Part shown: positions 38,508 through 46,108 of the stretch, piece after piece
Position numbering within the stretch: position 1 is the stretch's first letter
How the letters are laid out: each line of letters starts with the position of its first letter
Assembly (NCBI RefSeq): GCF_000013705.1
Contig: NC_007947.1
Coordinates: 1,674,001-1,738,000 of the forward strand
Source of the DNA: Methylobacillus flagellatus KT
GTDB lineage: Bacteria; Pseudomonadota; Gammaproteobacteria; Burkholderiales; Methylophilaceae
Length of the DNA stretch: 64,000 nt
Direction: 5' to 3'
Program-made: the position numbers and the translations under genes
The notes under the pieces: model-generated
Seen by the model: only the letters and a program-made list of their open reading frames with translations
Told to the model about the DNA's origin: nothing
Database searches by the model: none

Positions 38508-38522
38508 TGTTAATAATTATTA
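38508..38522. promoter_or_regulatory. Fur box heading the first PEP-CTERM/receptor cassette
   Basis: TGTTAATAATTATTA matches the 7-1-7 Fur consensus TGATAATnATTATCA at 12 of 14 defined positions. It sits about 195 bases before the PEP-CTERM start, just upstream of the structured leader, where the promoter is expected. The 286 bases between the ZIP gene and the PEP-CTERM gene hold this site and the leader, and no other gene. Confidence 0.65.
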
Positions 38523-38580
38523 TTTGTAGTTGCAGGCGCATTTCCAACTCCCCCCTTCAGGAAAAAGCCGCAATGACTTC

Positions 38581-38697
38581 GGATAACGCTCTTGCTCATA
38601 GAGAGAATATCCACCTGCCCCGACGGAGAGAGTCCGTGGGGTTTTTGCATGAAATCGAGTGCCAGCACCTTCTCGGGGAAGGGACCGTCAGGCACTC
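38581..38697 (+). ncRNA. Structured mRNA leader, copy 1 (three-hairpin element, unrecognised)
   Basis: Hairpin A is 38581-38612: stem GGATA/TATCC and CTCT/AGAG, loop TGCTCAT. Hairpin B is 38618-38641: CCCC/GGGG and ACGG/CCGT stems with one bulged G at 38622 and a 7-base loop. Hairpin C is 38657-38697: outer stem GAGTGCC/GGCACTC and inner CCTTC-TCGGG-GAAGG. Copy 2 at 42168-42282 has the same order, spacing and loops with compensating changes in the stems. It ends 19 bases before the PEP-CTERM start codon, next to the ribosome site GAGGA. Regulatory role inferred; not matched by me to any known riboswitch. Confidence 0.8.
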
Positions 38698-38716
38698 TCT
38701 AGCGAGGAAAACATCA

Positions 38717-39364
38717 ATGAAAATGACAAACACACTTGCCGCCTTGGCGTTGACTGGCAGCGCCTTCTTCAGCAGTCAAGCGTTCGCTATCAACAATGTG
38801 TGGATTTCAGAAACCCCTTGGGGGAATGCCGAGACCAGCGATTATGCAGAATGGCACACGTTCAGCAGCGCTTCAGATAGCAACCCCAACTTCGGCGCCA
38901 ATGGAGCCATTTATGAAACAACAGGCCGTGCCTTTGTTGCCAGCAGCGGCAACCTATATAGTTTCAGCGGCCCTGCAGCTTATACGGCTGTATTGTCTGA
39001 CGTCGCCATCGGCCAGACATTTGATGTCTACCTCCGTGTCGCTACCACAGGCTCAACGTTTAACCGCCTAGCCACATTGGATGGCGTCTCTGCCACTTTT
39101 GTTCAGACCTACTATGCGGTGGAAGATTTTGGTGGCTTCGGCGGCGGGTATCTGGAGGAAGGCTACTGGAAATGGGAAAATGTCACTTCTTCAGACGGGT
39201 GGCTGGTGTTCAACTTTGATGCAAAACCACATACTGGCTTTGACCAGTTGGCTTTGGCAACTGTTGCAGCTGTTCCAGAGCCAAGTACCTACGGCATGTT
39301 GGCGCTTGGCTTGGGCATTTTAGGCTTTGCAGCACGCCGTTCTAGCAAGAAAATGATTGCATAA
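38717..39364 (+). CDS. Secreted PEP-CTERM protein 1 of the heme locus
   Basis: A 215-aa precursor. The signal peptide is MKMTNTLAALALTGSAFFSS (cleavage after AFA). A beta-rich middle domain follows, then the exosortase-sorting tail VPEPSTYGMLALGLGILGF plus AARRSSKK. Residues shared with the two related proteins at 42300 and 43036 are VW..(x)PW near the mature N-terminus, DYAEWHTF, FDVYLR, YWKWENV and PHTGFDQLALATV. It should be exported by Sec, processed by an exosortase (not in this window) and held at the surface. Sitting behind a Fur box and before a heme-type receptor, it may bind heme or a hemoprotein. That function is inference; other PEP-CTERM proteins are structural. Confidence 0.88.
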   Translation: MKMTNTLAALALTGSAFFSSQAFAINNVWISETPWGNAETSDYAEWHTFSSASDSNPNFGANGAIYETTGRAFVASSGNLYSFSGPAAYTAVLSDVAIGQTFDVYLRVATTGSTFNRLATLDGVSATFVQTYYAVEDFGGFGGGYLEEGYWKWENVTSSDGWLVFNFDAKPHTGFDQLALATVAAVPEPSTYGMLALGLGILGFAARRSSKKMIA

Positions 39365-39390
39365 GCCGCATTCACGCTAGTCCCATCCAC

Positions 39391-39435
39391 TCCGGCCCTG
39401 GTGTATTTCATTTATGCACCTGGGCCGGATTTTTC
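39391..39435 (+). terminator. Terminator/attenuator between PEP-CTERM 1 and its receptor
   Basis: TCCGGCCC-t-GGTG ... CACC-t-GGGCCGGA forms a 12-bp stem with one T-T mismatch and a 13-base loop, followed by TTTTTC. It lies 27 bases past the PEP-CTERM stop and only about 20 bases before the receptor start. Part of the transcripts should stop here, making more PEP-CTERM than receptor message. Confidence 0.85.
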
Positions 39436-39455
39436 TGCCTACTCGTATCCACCAT

Positions 39456-41816
39456 ATGGCTCAAACTCAGCATTCCAAGCTTTATCTGCAAGCCTTGAGC
39501 GCGCTTACATTCCTCATAATTCATGGCGGGGTACTTGCAGCCGCAGGGGCAACGCCTTCTAACTCCAACAATACCTCCACAACGGCTACTGAACGCGTTA
39601 AAGAAAATGACACTTCCGCATCCTCTCCCTCTTCCAGTAAGAGCAGCAGCACTGCATCGCCCACAGTCCTGCCCGAGATTGGCGTAAGCTCAACCCGCAT
39701 CAAGCAAGATGCGATCACCATTAACCCAACCCAGACCATCACCACAATAGAAGCCAAGGAATTAGAAAGAACACAACCCACAACGATATTTGAGGCAATT
39801 CGCGATACGCCAGGCGTCGCGATTGAAGGTGGCCCTCGTCCAAGCGGCATGACATTCAATGTCCGGGGATTTAACAGCAATGAAGATGTCCAGGTGCGTG
39901 TAGACAATGTCCCTAAAGGGTTTGAAAAATACCGCTTTGGCGGCACCTTCATAGAACCAGACCTGCTCAAGTCTATTGAGGTGCAGCGTGGTCCGCAAAT
40001 CGCCAGCGGTTCCGGTTCATTAGGCGGCACCATCTTGGCCAAGACCAAAGATGCAGCCGACCTGCTGAAACCGGGACGGCGCTATGGCGGACGCATCAAG
40101 CTAGGCTATGCAAGCAACAATGACGAGGTTCAACGCTCCTATTTGGCTTTTGCTCGCCCGGTAGATGCTGTGGATATTCTGTATAACCGCACCTATCGCA
40201 ATTCCAACGATATTACTCATAGCGATGGCAGCAAGTTACCTCAGTCGAAAGTCAACTCACGGGCCCAGTTATTGAAAGTAGGGATATTTCCAACAGACTT
40301 TCTCGAATTGATAACCTCAGTCACGTTACTCGAGGAAAGCGGACTGCAGCCATATGACGCCCTCACCAGCGACCCAGGACTATCGAACTTTGGTAATGTC
40401 CTTCGTGACATAGAGGATTTAAGCATTGCCCATACGGCTCATTGGAACCCTGAGTACCGATGGATAGATTTGTCCGCAACCGTTGCCTTTGGTCACACAA
40501 AAGTACTAGAGACATATCTTCCTGGCATGAGCAGGAATCGCTCATGCGGTCTCCAAGGAGTCACCTTCTGTGGAAATGATTATCACGACCAAAAAGTTAA
40601 AGGCATTACACTAGAGCTGACTAATACCGCTCAACTATATAAGCAAGATAATTTCAGCATTTCCCTGCTTACCGGGCTGCAGTACCGTTCGATGGAAAAT
40701 GAAACAAGAAGAACAACCGATAGCCAAGGGCCTAATATCAATGAATCATTTCCTGCTGATGGCTTCTGGGCCGCCAGCACCTCAGGGGAAAACGCATATA
40801 CGGCTGCATTTATTCAATCCCGCATCCAATATGGTCGGCTTGGAATTATTCCCGGGGTCAGAGTGGACTGGTACGAAATCTCATCAACAGAAGATCGCGT
40901 CAAACGTCACTTGGCCGAGAAAGGCTTATCGTCTGAAATCGATTTTGATCATACCAGCTATAGTATGGGGCTGACTTTTGATGCCATTGCCAATAGCCTG
41001 ACTTTCTTTGCAAATTACGGTGAGGGGTTCCGCCCCCCCTCGATCAATGACTATTTTACTTACGGCGACCGCGCAGGCACTCCGCCAAAACCGGCAAACT
41101 GGCTTCCTAACAGACCATGGCTTGGTGAGGTAGGACTGGGCCCTCCTTATAGTTCAGGCGAAGGAAGATGCAATACTCCTGATACAAATTTTCTTTGCGG
41201 TGATGTATTTAAAATACAAAGCTCCCAGTCTAGCGAAATAGGCGTTCATTATCAGACACCAAACTTATTTGGGAAAAATATTCAGTTAATGAGTAAATTC
41301 ACCTATTTCCACATTGAAACCAAGCATTTATTGCGCTATTTCTCCATTGATGACTTGACAAATACTTACGTACCGCAAGATGGATGGGAAAAACGCAATG
41401 GCACAGAGTTTGAGGGGAGCTTATTTTATAAAGACAGTTACTTCAGAGCCAATTATTCGCGCACCTGGGGATCATACTTTAATCCTCAAACAGGGAATAT
41501 CAGCTCTATTGCCTGGGTACCAGCCAATACGCTGAATTTGACAATTGGAACTCAGCTCACCTCTCGGGTCGGTATCAATGCCAGTTACCGCAAAGTTTCA
41601 GAGCGCCCGCTCATCAACGGAGGCACTCAAGATGGCTATGAGCTTTTCAGTGCAGGAGGCTTCTGGAGCCCGACAGACAATCTAACATTCAGAATCATTG
41701 GTGAAAATATTACTAATAAAGATTATCACCTGAATGGCGGTGGTGATTTCTCGGGTCTTTTAGGCAATCGCGGCCCAGGTCGCAACATTCGCCTGATCAC
41801 AGAGATAACCTTCTAA
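39456..41816 (+). CDS. TonB-dependent heme/hemoglobin-type receptor 1
   Basis: A 786-aa outer-membrane receptor precursor: signal peptide (KLYLQALSALTFLIIHGGVL), a Ser/Thr-rich spacer (about 30-70), the plug (TITTIEAKELERTQPTTIFE, GMTFNVRGFNSNEDVQVRVD) and a 22-strand barrel ending in aromatic TEITF. The plug resembles the hemoglobin/heme/transferrin receptor family. NYGEGFRPPSINDYF corresponds to the FRAP box of heme receptors. Two Cys pairs in external loops (SCGLQGVTFCG; RCNTPDTNFLCG) probably form disulfides. The start at 39456 avoids an upstream ATG inside the terminator; the ribosome site is weak. Substrate inferred from the locus. Confidence 0.9.
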   Translation: MAQTQHSKLYLQALSALTFLIIHGGVLAAAGATPSNSNNTSTTATERVKENDTSASSPSSSKSSSTASPTVLPEIGVSSTRIKQDAITINPTQTITTIEAKELERTQPTTIFEAIRDTPGVAIEGGPRPSGMTFNVRGFNSNEDVQVRVDNVPKGFEKYRFGGTFIEPDLLKSIEVQRGPQIASGSGSLGGTILAKTKDAADLLKPGRRYGGRIKLGYASNNDEVQRSYLAFARPVDAVDILYNRTYRNSNDITHSDGSKLPQSKVNSRAQLLKVGIFPTDFLELITSVTLLEESGLQPYDALTSDPGLSNFGNVLRDIEDLSIAHTAHWNPEYRWIDLSATVAFGHTKVLETYLPGMSRNRSCGLQGVTFCGNDYHDQKVKGITLELTNTAQLYKQDNFSISLLTGLQYRSMENETRRTTDSQGPNINESFPADGFWAASTSGENAYTAAFIQSRIQYGRLGIIPGVRVDWYEISSTEDRVKRHLAEKGLSSEIDFDHTSYSMGLTFDAIANSLTFFANYGEGFRPPSINDYFTYGDRAGTPPKPANWLPNRPWLGEVGLGPPYSSGEGRCNTPDTNFLCGDVFKIQSSQSSEIGVHYQTPNLFGKNIQLMSKFTYFHIETKHLLRYFSIDDLTNTYVPQDGWEKRNGTEFEGSLFYKDSYFRANYSRTWGSYFNPQTGNISSIAWVPANTLNLTIGTQLTSRVGINASYRKVSERPLINGGTQDGYELFSAGGFWSPTDNLTFRIIGENITNKDYHLNGGGDFSGLLGNRGPGRNIRLITEITF

Positions 41817-41855
41817 ATCTTATATAAAAATGTGATGTTGCCATTGCGCAAAACA

Positions 41856-41872
41856 ATGATAATTGTTATCAT
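41856..41872. promoter_or_regulatory. Fur box heading the second cassette
   Basis: ATGATAA-ttg-TTATCAT is a perfect inverted repeat. The 15-mer TGATAATTGTTATCA matches the Fur 7-1-7 consensus at 13 of 14 defined positions. It lies 40 bases after receptor 1 and 62 bases before the small HemP-like gene, the proper place to control the second unit. Confidence 0.8.
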
Positions 41873-41934
41873 TTGTTTTAATGTTGCTATCAGTATGCAA
41901 GTATCATTCAAAGAATTGAAAGAAATCTATCCTT

Positions 41935-42153
41935 ATGCTGCCTACGAAAGCTCCAGTGAAAACCTGCCTGCTCAACCTGCTGGATGAGTTGGTTGAGCAT
42001 GATGGCTACGGCAGCCTCAAGGTCGATATACGCTTACTGCGCCGCGGGCAAAAGGAAATCATCATTGATTGCGGCAAGCAGTACCGCTTCGTTGTGGATT
42101 TCCAGCCTGCCAATAGTGCTGGAGATAAAGGCCAACAAGGCATGACCGATTAG
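41935..42153 (+). CDS. Small HemP-like protein at the head of the heme uptake unit
   Basis: A 72-aa soluble protein. The part LLDELVEHDGYGSLKVDIRL and RRGQKEIIIDCGKQYRFVVD ends in a pattern similar to the HemP family (a charged turn, then hydrophobic strand, G-x-x-YR-hydrophobic), although HemP proteins usually end in KLILTK, which is absent here. HemP proteins are encoded next to heme receptors under Fur control and in Burkholderia help heme receptor expression. It is first after the strong Fur box. Assignment to HemP is tentative; as a small conserved protein of the locus it is well supported. Confidence 0.6.
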   Translation: MLPTKAPVKTCLLNLLDELVEHDGYGSLKVDIRLLRRGQKEIIIDCGKQYRFVVDFQPANSAGDKGQQGMTD

Positions 42154-42167
42154 TGAAATTGGTTTTT

Positions 42168-42282
42168 ATGACCGCATCTGCTCATAGGATGGCGGTCATT
42201 GATTGCTCGACGGTGTGGGTCCGTGAGCCTAAATGTTGAATTGAATGCCTGCGCCTTCTCGGGGAAGGGTTGAATGGCATTC
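42168..42282 (+). ncRNA. Structured mRNA leader, copy 2 (three-hairpin element, unrecognised)
   Basis: Hairpin A is 42168-42199: ATGACCGC/GCGGTCAT and ATC/GAT around loop TGCTCATAG, the same loop as copy 1. Hairpin B is 42205-42228: GCTC/GAGC and ACGG/CCGT with bulged G at 42209 and a 7-base loop. Hairpin C is 42243-42282: GAATGCC/GGCATTC and inner CCTTC-TCGGG-GAAGG. Five bases separate A and B in both copies, 14-15 separate B and C. Here it is inside the operon, 15 bases after the HemP-like stop, and 17 bases before the second PEP-CTERM start. Confidence 0.8.
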
Positions 42283-42299
42283 GCTTTATTAAAGGATTC

Positions 42300-42959
42300 A
42301 TGATGAAACTTTCAGCTTTAGCTCTCGCCACTGGCTTGGCATTCAGTGCCTCCGCGTTTGCAACAGAAAACGTTTGGGACAGCGCATCCCCTTGGGATGG
42401 ATTGACTGTCGTGGATTATGCAGAATGGAACGTGTTCGGCTGGGACTCCGTAAGTGGCAACGAGTACATTGATTCCACACCTGATGTTGGTGGTGTAGGC
42501 ACCCTCACAGTTACCGGCGCCCCCATCATCACTGGTACTCAAAACGTCTACACATGGCAAGGTGGTCCTCTCTCTTATAGTGCATCCCTGTCCAGCTCAG
42601 CAACCGGCGTGTTCGATGTCTACCTACGTGCAGCGTCTATGGGGCTTGTAGCTTCTGACACCGCTTATTTGAATGGTGTTGCTGCAACAGCTGTCGAAAC
42701 ATACAACGTGTCGATGGGCATCATGTTTGGTGAACCTGCTGCTCAGCGTGAATATTACTTCGTGTGGAATAATGTTTCTGCTACAGACCTCTATACCTTC
42801 ACCTGGACAGACCCTCGTCCCCACATCAGCCTCGATCAATTAGCAATCGCCACAGTGGCAGTGGCTGCCGTACCTGAACCAAGCACATACGGTATGCTGG
42901 CGCTCGGCTTGGGCGTACTTGCTTTCGCTGGCCGCCGCTCTCGCAAGCACAACGCTTAA
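42300..42959 (+). CDS. Secreted PEP-CTERM protein 2 of the heme locus
   Basis: A 219-aa precursor (ATG at 42300; the adjacent ATG at 42303 is equally possible), with AAAGGA as ribosome site. The signal peptide is MMKLSALALATGLAFSASAF with cleavage after AFA. The mature part starts ENVWDSASPWDG and includes VDYAEWNVF, FDVYLRAA, YFVWNNV and PHISLDQLAIATV. The sorting tail is VPEPSTYGMLALGLGVLAF plus AGRRSRKHNA. Closest to protein 3. No Cys is present. The conserved His (PH-x3-DQ), Trp and Tyr residues could contact heme, but nothing proves this. Confidence 0.88.
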   Translation: MMKLSALALATGLAFSASAFATENVWDSASPWDGLTVVDYAEWNVFGWDSVSGNEYIDSTPDVGGVGTLTVTGAPIITGTQNVYTWQGGPLSYSASLSSSATGVFDVYLRAASMGLVASDTAYLNGVAATAVETYNVSMGIMFGEPAAQREYYFVWNNVSATDLYTFTWTDPRPHISLDQLAIATVAVAAVPEPSTYGMLALGLGVLAFAGRRSRKHNA

Positions 42960-42975
42960 ATAGCAAGCAAGACCT

Positions 42976-43005
42976 TGTCAGCCCGCATCAATATACGGGC
43001 TGACA
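42976..43005 (+). terminator. Hairpin between PEP-CTERM 2 and 3 (partial terminator or processing site)
   Basis: TGTCAGCCCG-catcaatata-CGGGCTGACA is a perfect 10-bp stem 16 bases after the PEP-CTERM 2 stop. The following sequence, TCTTTCGATTATTT, is only moderately T-rich, so read-through, mRNA protection or RNase processing are all possible. Confidence 0.6.
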
Positions 43006-43035
43006 TCTTTCGATTATTTATACCGGGGTATTACA

Positions 43036-43653
43036 ATGTCACTTTCTTACAATCTAGCTGCCATCGCCTTGGCAGTAGGCACCGCTTTTGCCACATCCGC
43101 ATCTGCCACCACCAATGTTTGGGATTCCCAGGCCCCTTGGGGTGGGGCAACGCCTGTACAATACGTGGAATGGAACTCTTTTGACTCCATCGAGGGTGAC
43201 AGCACGCCCGAGATAGGTGCAGGCACAATCAGCCTGACGCCTCCTGCTGCCATCCAAATGGGTGAAGGGATTTACACTCTATTCAACATGCCGACGATTA
43301 CCGCCACCTTGGCAGGCACCGCCGGCGTATTTGATGTGTACCTACGCGCAGCAGTGCAAGGCAACACATTAGCATCCGAAGCCACATTAAATGGTATCAG
43401 TGCTACCAGTGTGCTTGCTTTCACTGGGGCAGGCTCTCATGGAGACGAGGAAGAACTCTACTGGGTCTGGAACAATGTAGTTGGGACGGATCTTTATACA
43501 TTCCAATTCAAAACCGCTGCTCCGCATGTCTTTATCGACCAAATTGCATTGGCAACCGTGGCTGCGGTTCCTGAGCCAAGCACCTATGCCATGCTAGCTC
43601 TTGGACTGGGCATACTTGGTGCTGCCAGCCGCCTCTCTCGTAAACAAAGCTAG
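43036..43653 (+). CDS. Secreted PEP-CTERM protein 3 of the heme locus
   Basis: A 205-aa precursor. Signal peptide MSLSYNLAAIALAVGTAFAT with cleavage after ASA. The mature part starts TTNVWDSQAPWGG and includes VQYVEWNSF, FDVYLRAAV, YWVWNNVVG and PHVFIDQIALATV. Sorting tail VPEPSTYAMLALGLGILGA plus ASRLSRKQS; the Arg pair is split here (SRLSRK). It has no structured leader of its own, only a hairpin upstream. Likely a duplicate of protein 2. Confidence 0.88.
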   Translation: MSLSYNLAAIALAVGTAFATSASATTNVWDSQAPWGGATPVQYVEWNSFDSIEGDSTPEIGAGTISLTPPAAIQMGEGIYTLFNMPTITATLAGTAGVFDVYLRAAVQGNTLASEATLNGISATSVLAFTGAGSHGDEEELYWVWNNVVGTDLYTFQFKTAAPHVFIDQIALATVAAVPEPSTYAMLALGLGILGAASRLSRKQS

Positions 43654-43674
43654 TTATTTTTATATTAATAGTGC

Positions 43675-43710
43675 GCCTGGCCTACATCAGCGTATGCCAG
43701 GCCTCTTCTT
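43675..43710 (+). terminator. Terminator/attenuator between PEP-CTERM 3 and receptor 2
   Basis: GCCTGGC-ctacatcagcgtat-GCCAGGC forms a 7-bp stem followed by CTCTTCTTTT. It lies 22 bases past the PEP-CTERM 3 stop and about 40 bases before the receptor start, mirroring the arrangement in the first cassette. Confidence 0.65.
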
Positions 43711-43744
43711 TTAGATCGACCAAGCTCACCCACCCCTTTTAATA

Positions 43745-46060
43745 ATGACAACCGCCAGCCTCAACACCTTGAGCCACCGCCCCATGCTGGCGCTTGTTTT
43801 AATGTTGGTCTCGGTGCTTCAGCCTCTTTCAGCATTAGCAGCAGAGACTGAAAAAAATAAGCAGTCAGAAAATTCCCCCAGCACACCCTCGGAGGCGCCG
43901 CAGGCTCCCACCAAAAAATCAGTCCAAAGGAATCCTGCAACTACTGTATTGCCAGAGACCAGTGTGAGTTCCTCTAGAATTCGGGATGATCGTATTAACA
44001 CCACGCAGTCCATCACCAAAATCACTGCAGAAGACATGGAAAGGCGCCAAGTCTCCACTGTATTCGATGCGGTAAGAAACACGCCGGGCGTCAGTATTGA
44101 TGGCGGCCCACGGCTTAATGGCATGAGTTTCAATATCCGTGGCTTTGACAGCAGCGACGTTGCGGTTTCTGTAGACGGTGTATTGAAAAACTATGAGAAG
44201 TATAGGTCTAGAGGCACTTATATCGAGCCTGACCTATTGAAAACAATAGAAATTCGGAGGGGCCCGCAAATTAGCACCAATTCTGGCTATGTCGGCGGGG
44301 CTGTCATTACTACTACCAAGGATGCTGAAGATTTTTTACGTCCAGGACAAATGATGGGCGGCCGAGTCAAGTTCGGATACGGAAACAACAACGATGAATA
44401 CTTGCGCTCATATCTGGCCTACGCACGTCCACATGAACGAGTAGATTTGATTTATAACTACACCAATCGTCAATCCAACAACCTGACTCAAGGCAATGGT
44501 GATGAACTAGCCTACTCCAATCTCAACATTGAGTCGGAGTTATTTAAGGTTACACTCTACCCTACGGACGCACTACGCATTTCAACCTCATTGACAAAGC
44601 TCAAGCAAGGTCCGACAGTACAACTGTTCGATACCATCACAGGGATGCAATTCGCAACACCCTATGTGTTGAGAGCCATTGATGAGGAAACCATCTCCCA
44701 GACATGGGAATTCACGCCTGGTAGCGATTGGATTAATCTCAAGGCAATCCTAGGCACTGGCCATACCCAACAAAATGAAGTCACGCCTTTTGGATGGGAT
44801 GGCAATAGACCATTCAATCCAATGCTCTATTGTGTAGGATTTACTGCATACAACAGATTTACCGGTCTACCAGGTACTGCTACCCAATCCGCCACAACGT
44901 GTACGGGAGACAGGCTAGACGACTACAATTTCCGCAATACTAACTTTGACCTATCTAATCGCGCGAAAATTTTCCACACCACTGATCTTGATATCGAGCT
45001 ATTAACAGGAGTTCAATACTCAAGGCAAAAAACCATCACTAAACGCAGCTATGACAATCCCTTGTCTCCGCGAATTGATGCCAACGCAACTCCTTCGGGA
45101 ATCAGAACCAGCACTGCCTTTTATATTCAACCTACCATGAGGATCAAACAGCTTTCCATTACCCCGGGATACAGGAAAGACTACTACTTCATTGAAGCAT
45201 TAAATGAAATAAAAGATGCTCTAGACTTTACAAACCGTCGACACAAGATACGCGCCAAGGAAGAAATCTATAATTTGGCATTAGCTTACGATGTCGTTCC
45301 CAATAATCTCACCCTGTTTGCTAATTACGGACAAGGGTTCCGGCCGATTGCGAATGGCTATGCTTTCCCGATTCAAGCCTATCTGAGCAATGGCGATCCT
45401 GTTAGCGCCAGCCTATGCCCGGATGACCACTCTTCTTGTGACGATGCCTACAAAACACAGCGGACCGAAAACACCGAGGCAGGCATCAGCTATGTCAACA
45501 GTGGTCTATTTGGGCAACCGCTACAATTAACGTCTAAAGCGACATTTTTCCATAGCCATTCCAGCCATGTTGTATTAGGAATTTCAAACTACTTACCTAA
45601 TTATGGTACCCAAATCAGAAATGGCTGGGAGTTTGAGAACAATCTGAACTACAAGGCATTTTATGCACAAGCTTCTTACTCCAGAATTGCGGGAAGGACA
45701 ATTGTCGAAAGTAGCGGGAGGCGTATACCGATTTTCAGCCTGCCGGGCAACGCAGTGAACATTACTCTGGGATTCAATATCAGCTCTACTTTCGACTTCC
45801 ATGTCCACTATAGACGGGTCTCAGACAAGGATATTATCAGCGGAGCAATGGATGGAGTCAGCGGTAATACAGGCATTCAAGAAGGCTATGAATTGTTCAA
45901 TGTAGGTATGCGCTGGTCTCCAAACAAACATCTAAATTTCCGTTTGGTCGGGGAAAACATTAAAGACACACACTATTATTTGGATGGCGGCTTTGCAGGT
46001 GATCGAGGCCTTCCCGGTCCTGGTCGCAATATCAAATTCTATACAGAGCTTATTTATTAA
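43745..46060 (+). CDS. TonB-dependent heme/hemoglobin-type receptor 2
   Basis: A 771-aa precursor: signal peptide (MLALVLMLVSVLQPLSALAA), Pro/Ser-rich spacer, plug (SITKITAEDMERRQVSTVFD, GMSFNIRGFDSSDVAVSVDG) and barrel ending FYTELIY. Its closest relative in view is receptor 1; TVLPETSVSSSRI at the mature N-terminus repeats TVLPEIGVSSTRI of receptor 1 and may hold the TonB box. The FRAP-like box is NYGQGFRPIANGYAF. Loop Cys pairs (YCVGF with TTCTG; LCPDDHSSC) occur at similar places to receptor 1. It precedes the hmu genes by 48 bases. The ribosome site before ATG 43745 is weak. Confidence 0.9.
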   Translation: MTTASLNTLSHRPMLALVLMLVSVLQPLSALAAETEKNKQSENSPSTPSEAPQAPTKKSVQRNPATTVLPETSVSSSRIRDDRINTTQSITKITAEDMERRQVSTVFDAVRNTPGVSIDGGPRLNGMSFNIRGFDSSDVAVSVDGVLKNYEKYRSRGTYIEPDLLKTIEIRRGPQISTNSGYVGGAVITTTKDAEDFLRPGQMMGGRVKFGYGNNNDEYLRSYLAYARPHERVDLIYNYTNRQSNNLTQGNGDELAYSNLNIESELFKVTLYPTDALRISTSLTKLKQGPTVQLFDTITGMQFATPYVLRAIDEETISQTWEFTPGSDWINLKAILGTGHTQQNEVTPFGWDGNRPFNPMLYCVGFTAYNRFTGLPGTATQSATTCTGDRLDDYNFRNTNFDLSNRAKIFHTTDLDIELLTGVQYSRQKTITKRSYDNPLSPRIDANATPSGIRTSTAFYIQPTMRIKQLSITPGYRKDYYFIEALNEIKDALDFTNRRHKIRAKEEIYNLALAYDVVPNNLTLFANYGQGFRPIANGYAFPIQAYLSNGDPVSASLCPDDHSSCDDAYKTQRTENTEAGISYVNSGLFGQPLQLTSKATFFHSHSSHVVLGISNYLPNYGTQIRNGWEFENNLNYKAFYAQASYSRIAGRTIVESSGRRIPIFSLPGNAVNITLGFNISSTFDFHVHYRRVSDKDIISGAMDGVSGNTGIQEGYELFNVGMRWSPNKHLNFRLVGENIKDTHYYLDGGFAGDRGLPGPGRNIKFYTELIY

Positions 46061-46108
46061 CCGTACTATTAAGTTATCAACACACTAGAAAAAATGAGGA
46101 GTCTCTCA

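Noticed and set aside
38717..39364. PEP-CTERM protein 1 as a HasA homologue
   Set aside because: Superficial likeness only (DY-x-x-W near the start); no HasA-type heme loops, and the C-terminus is a PEP-CTERM sorting tail.
41893..41985. A 30-codon upstream frame overlapping the HemP-like gene (possible leader peptide)
   Set aside because: No ribosome site and ordinary composition; it has no run of control codons. The 72-aa frame is better supported.
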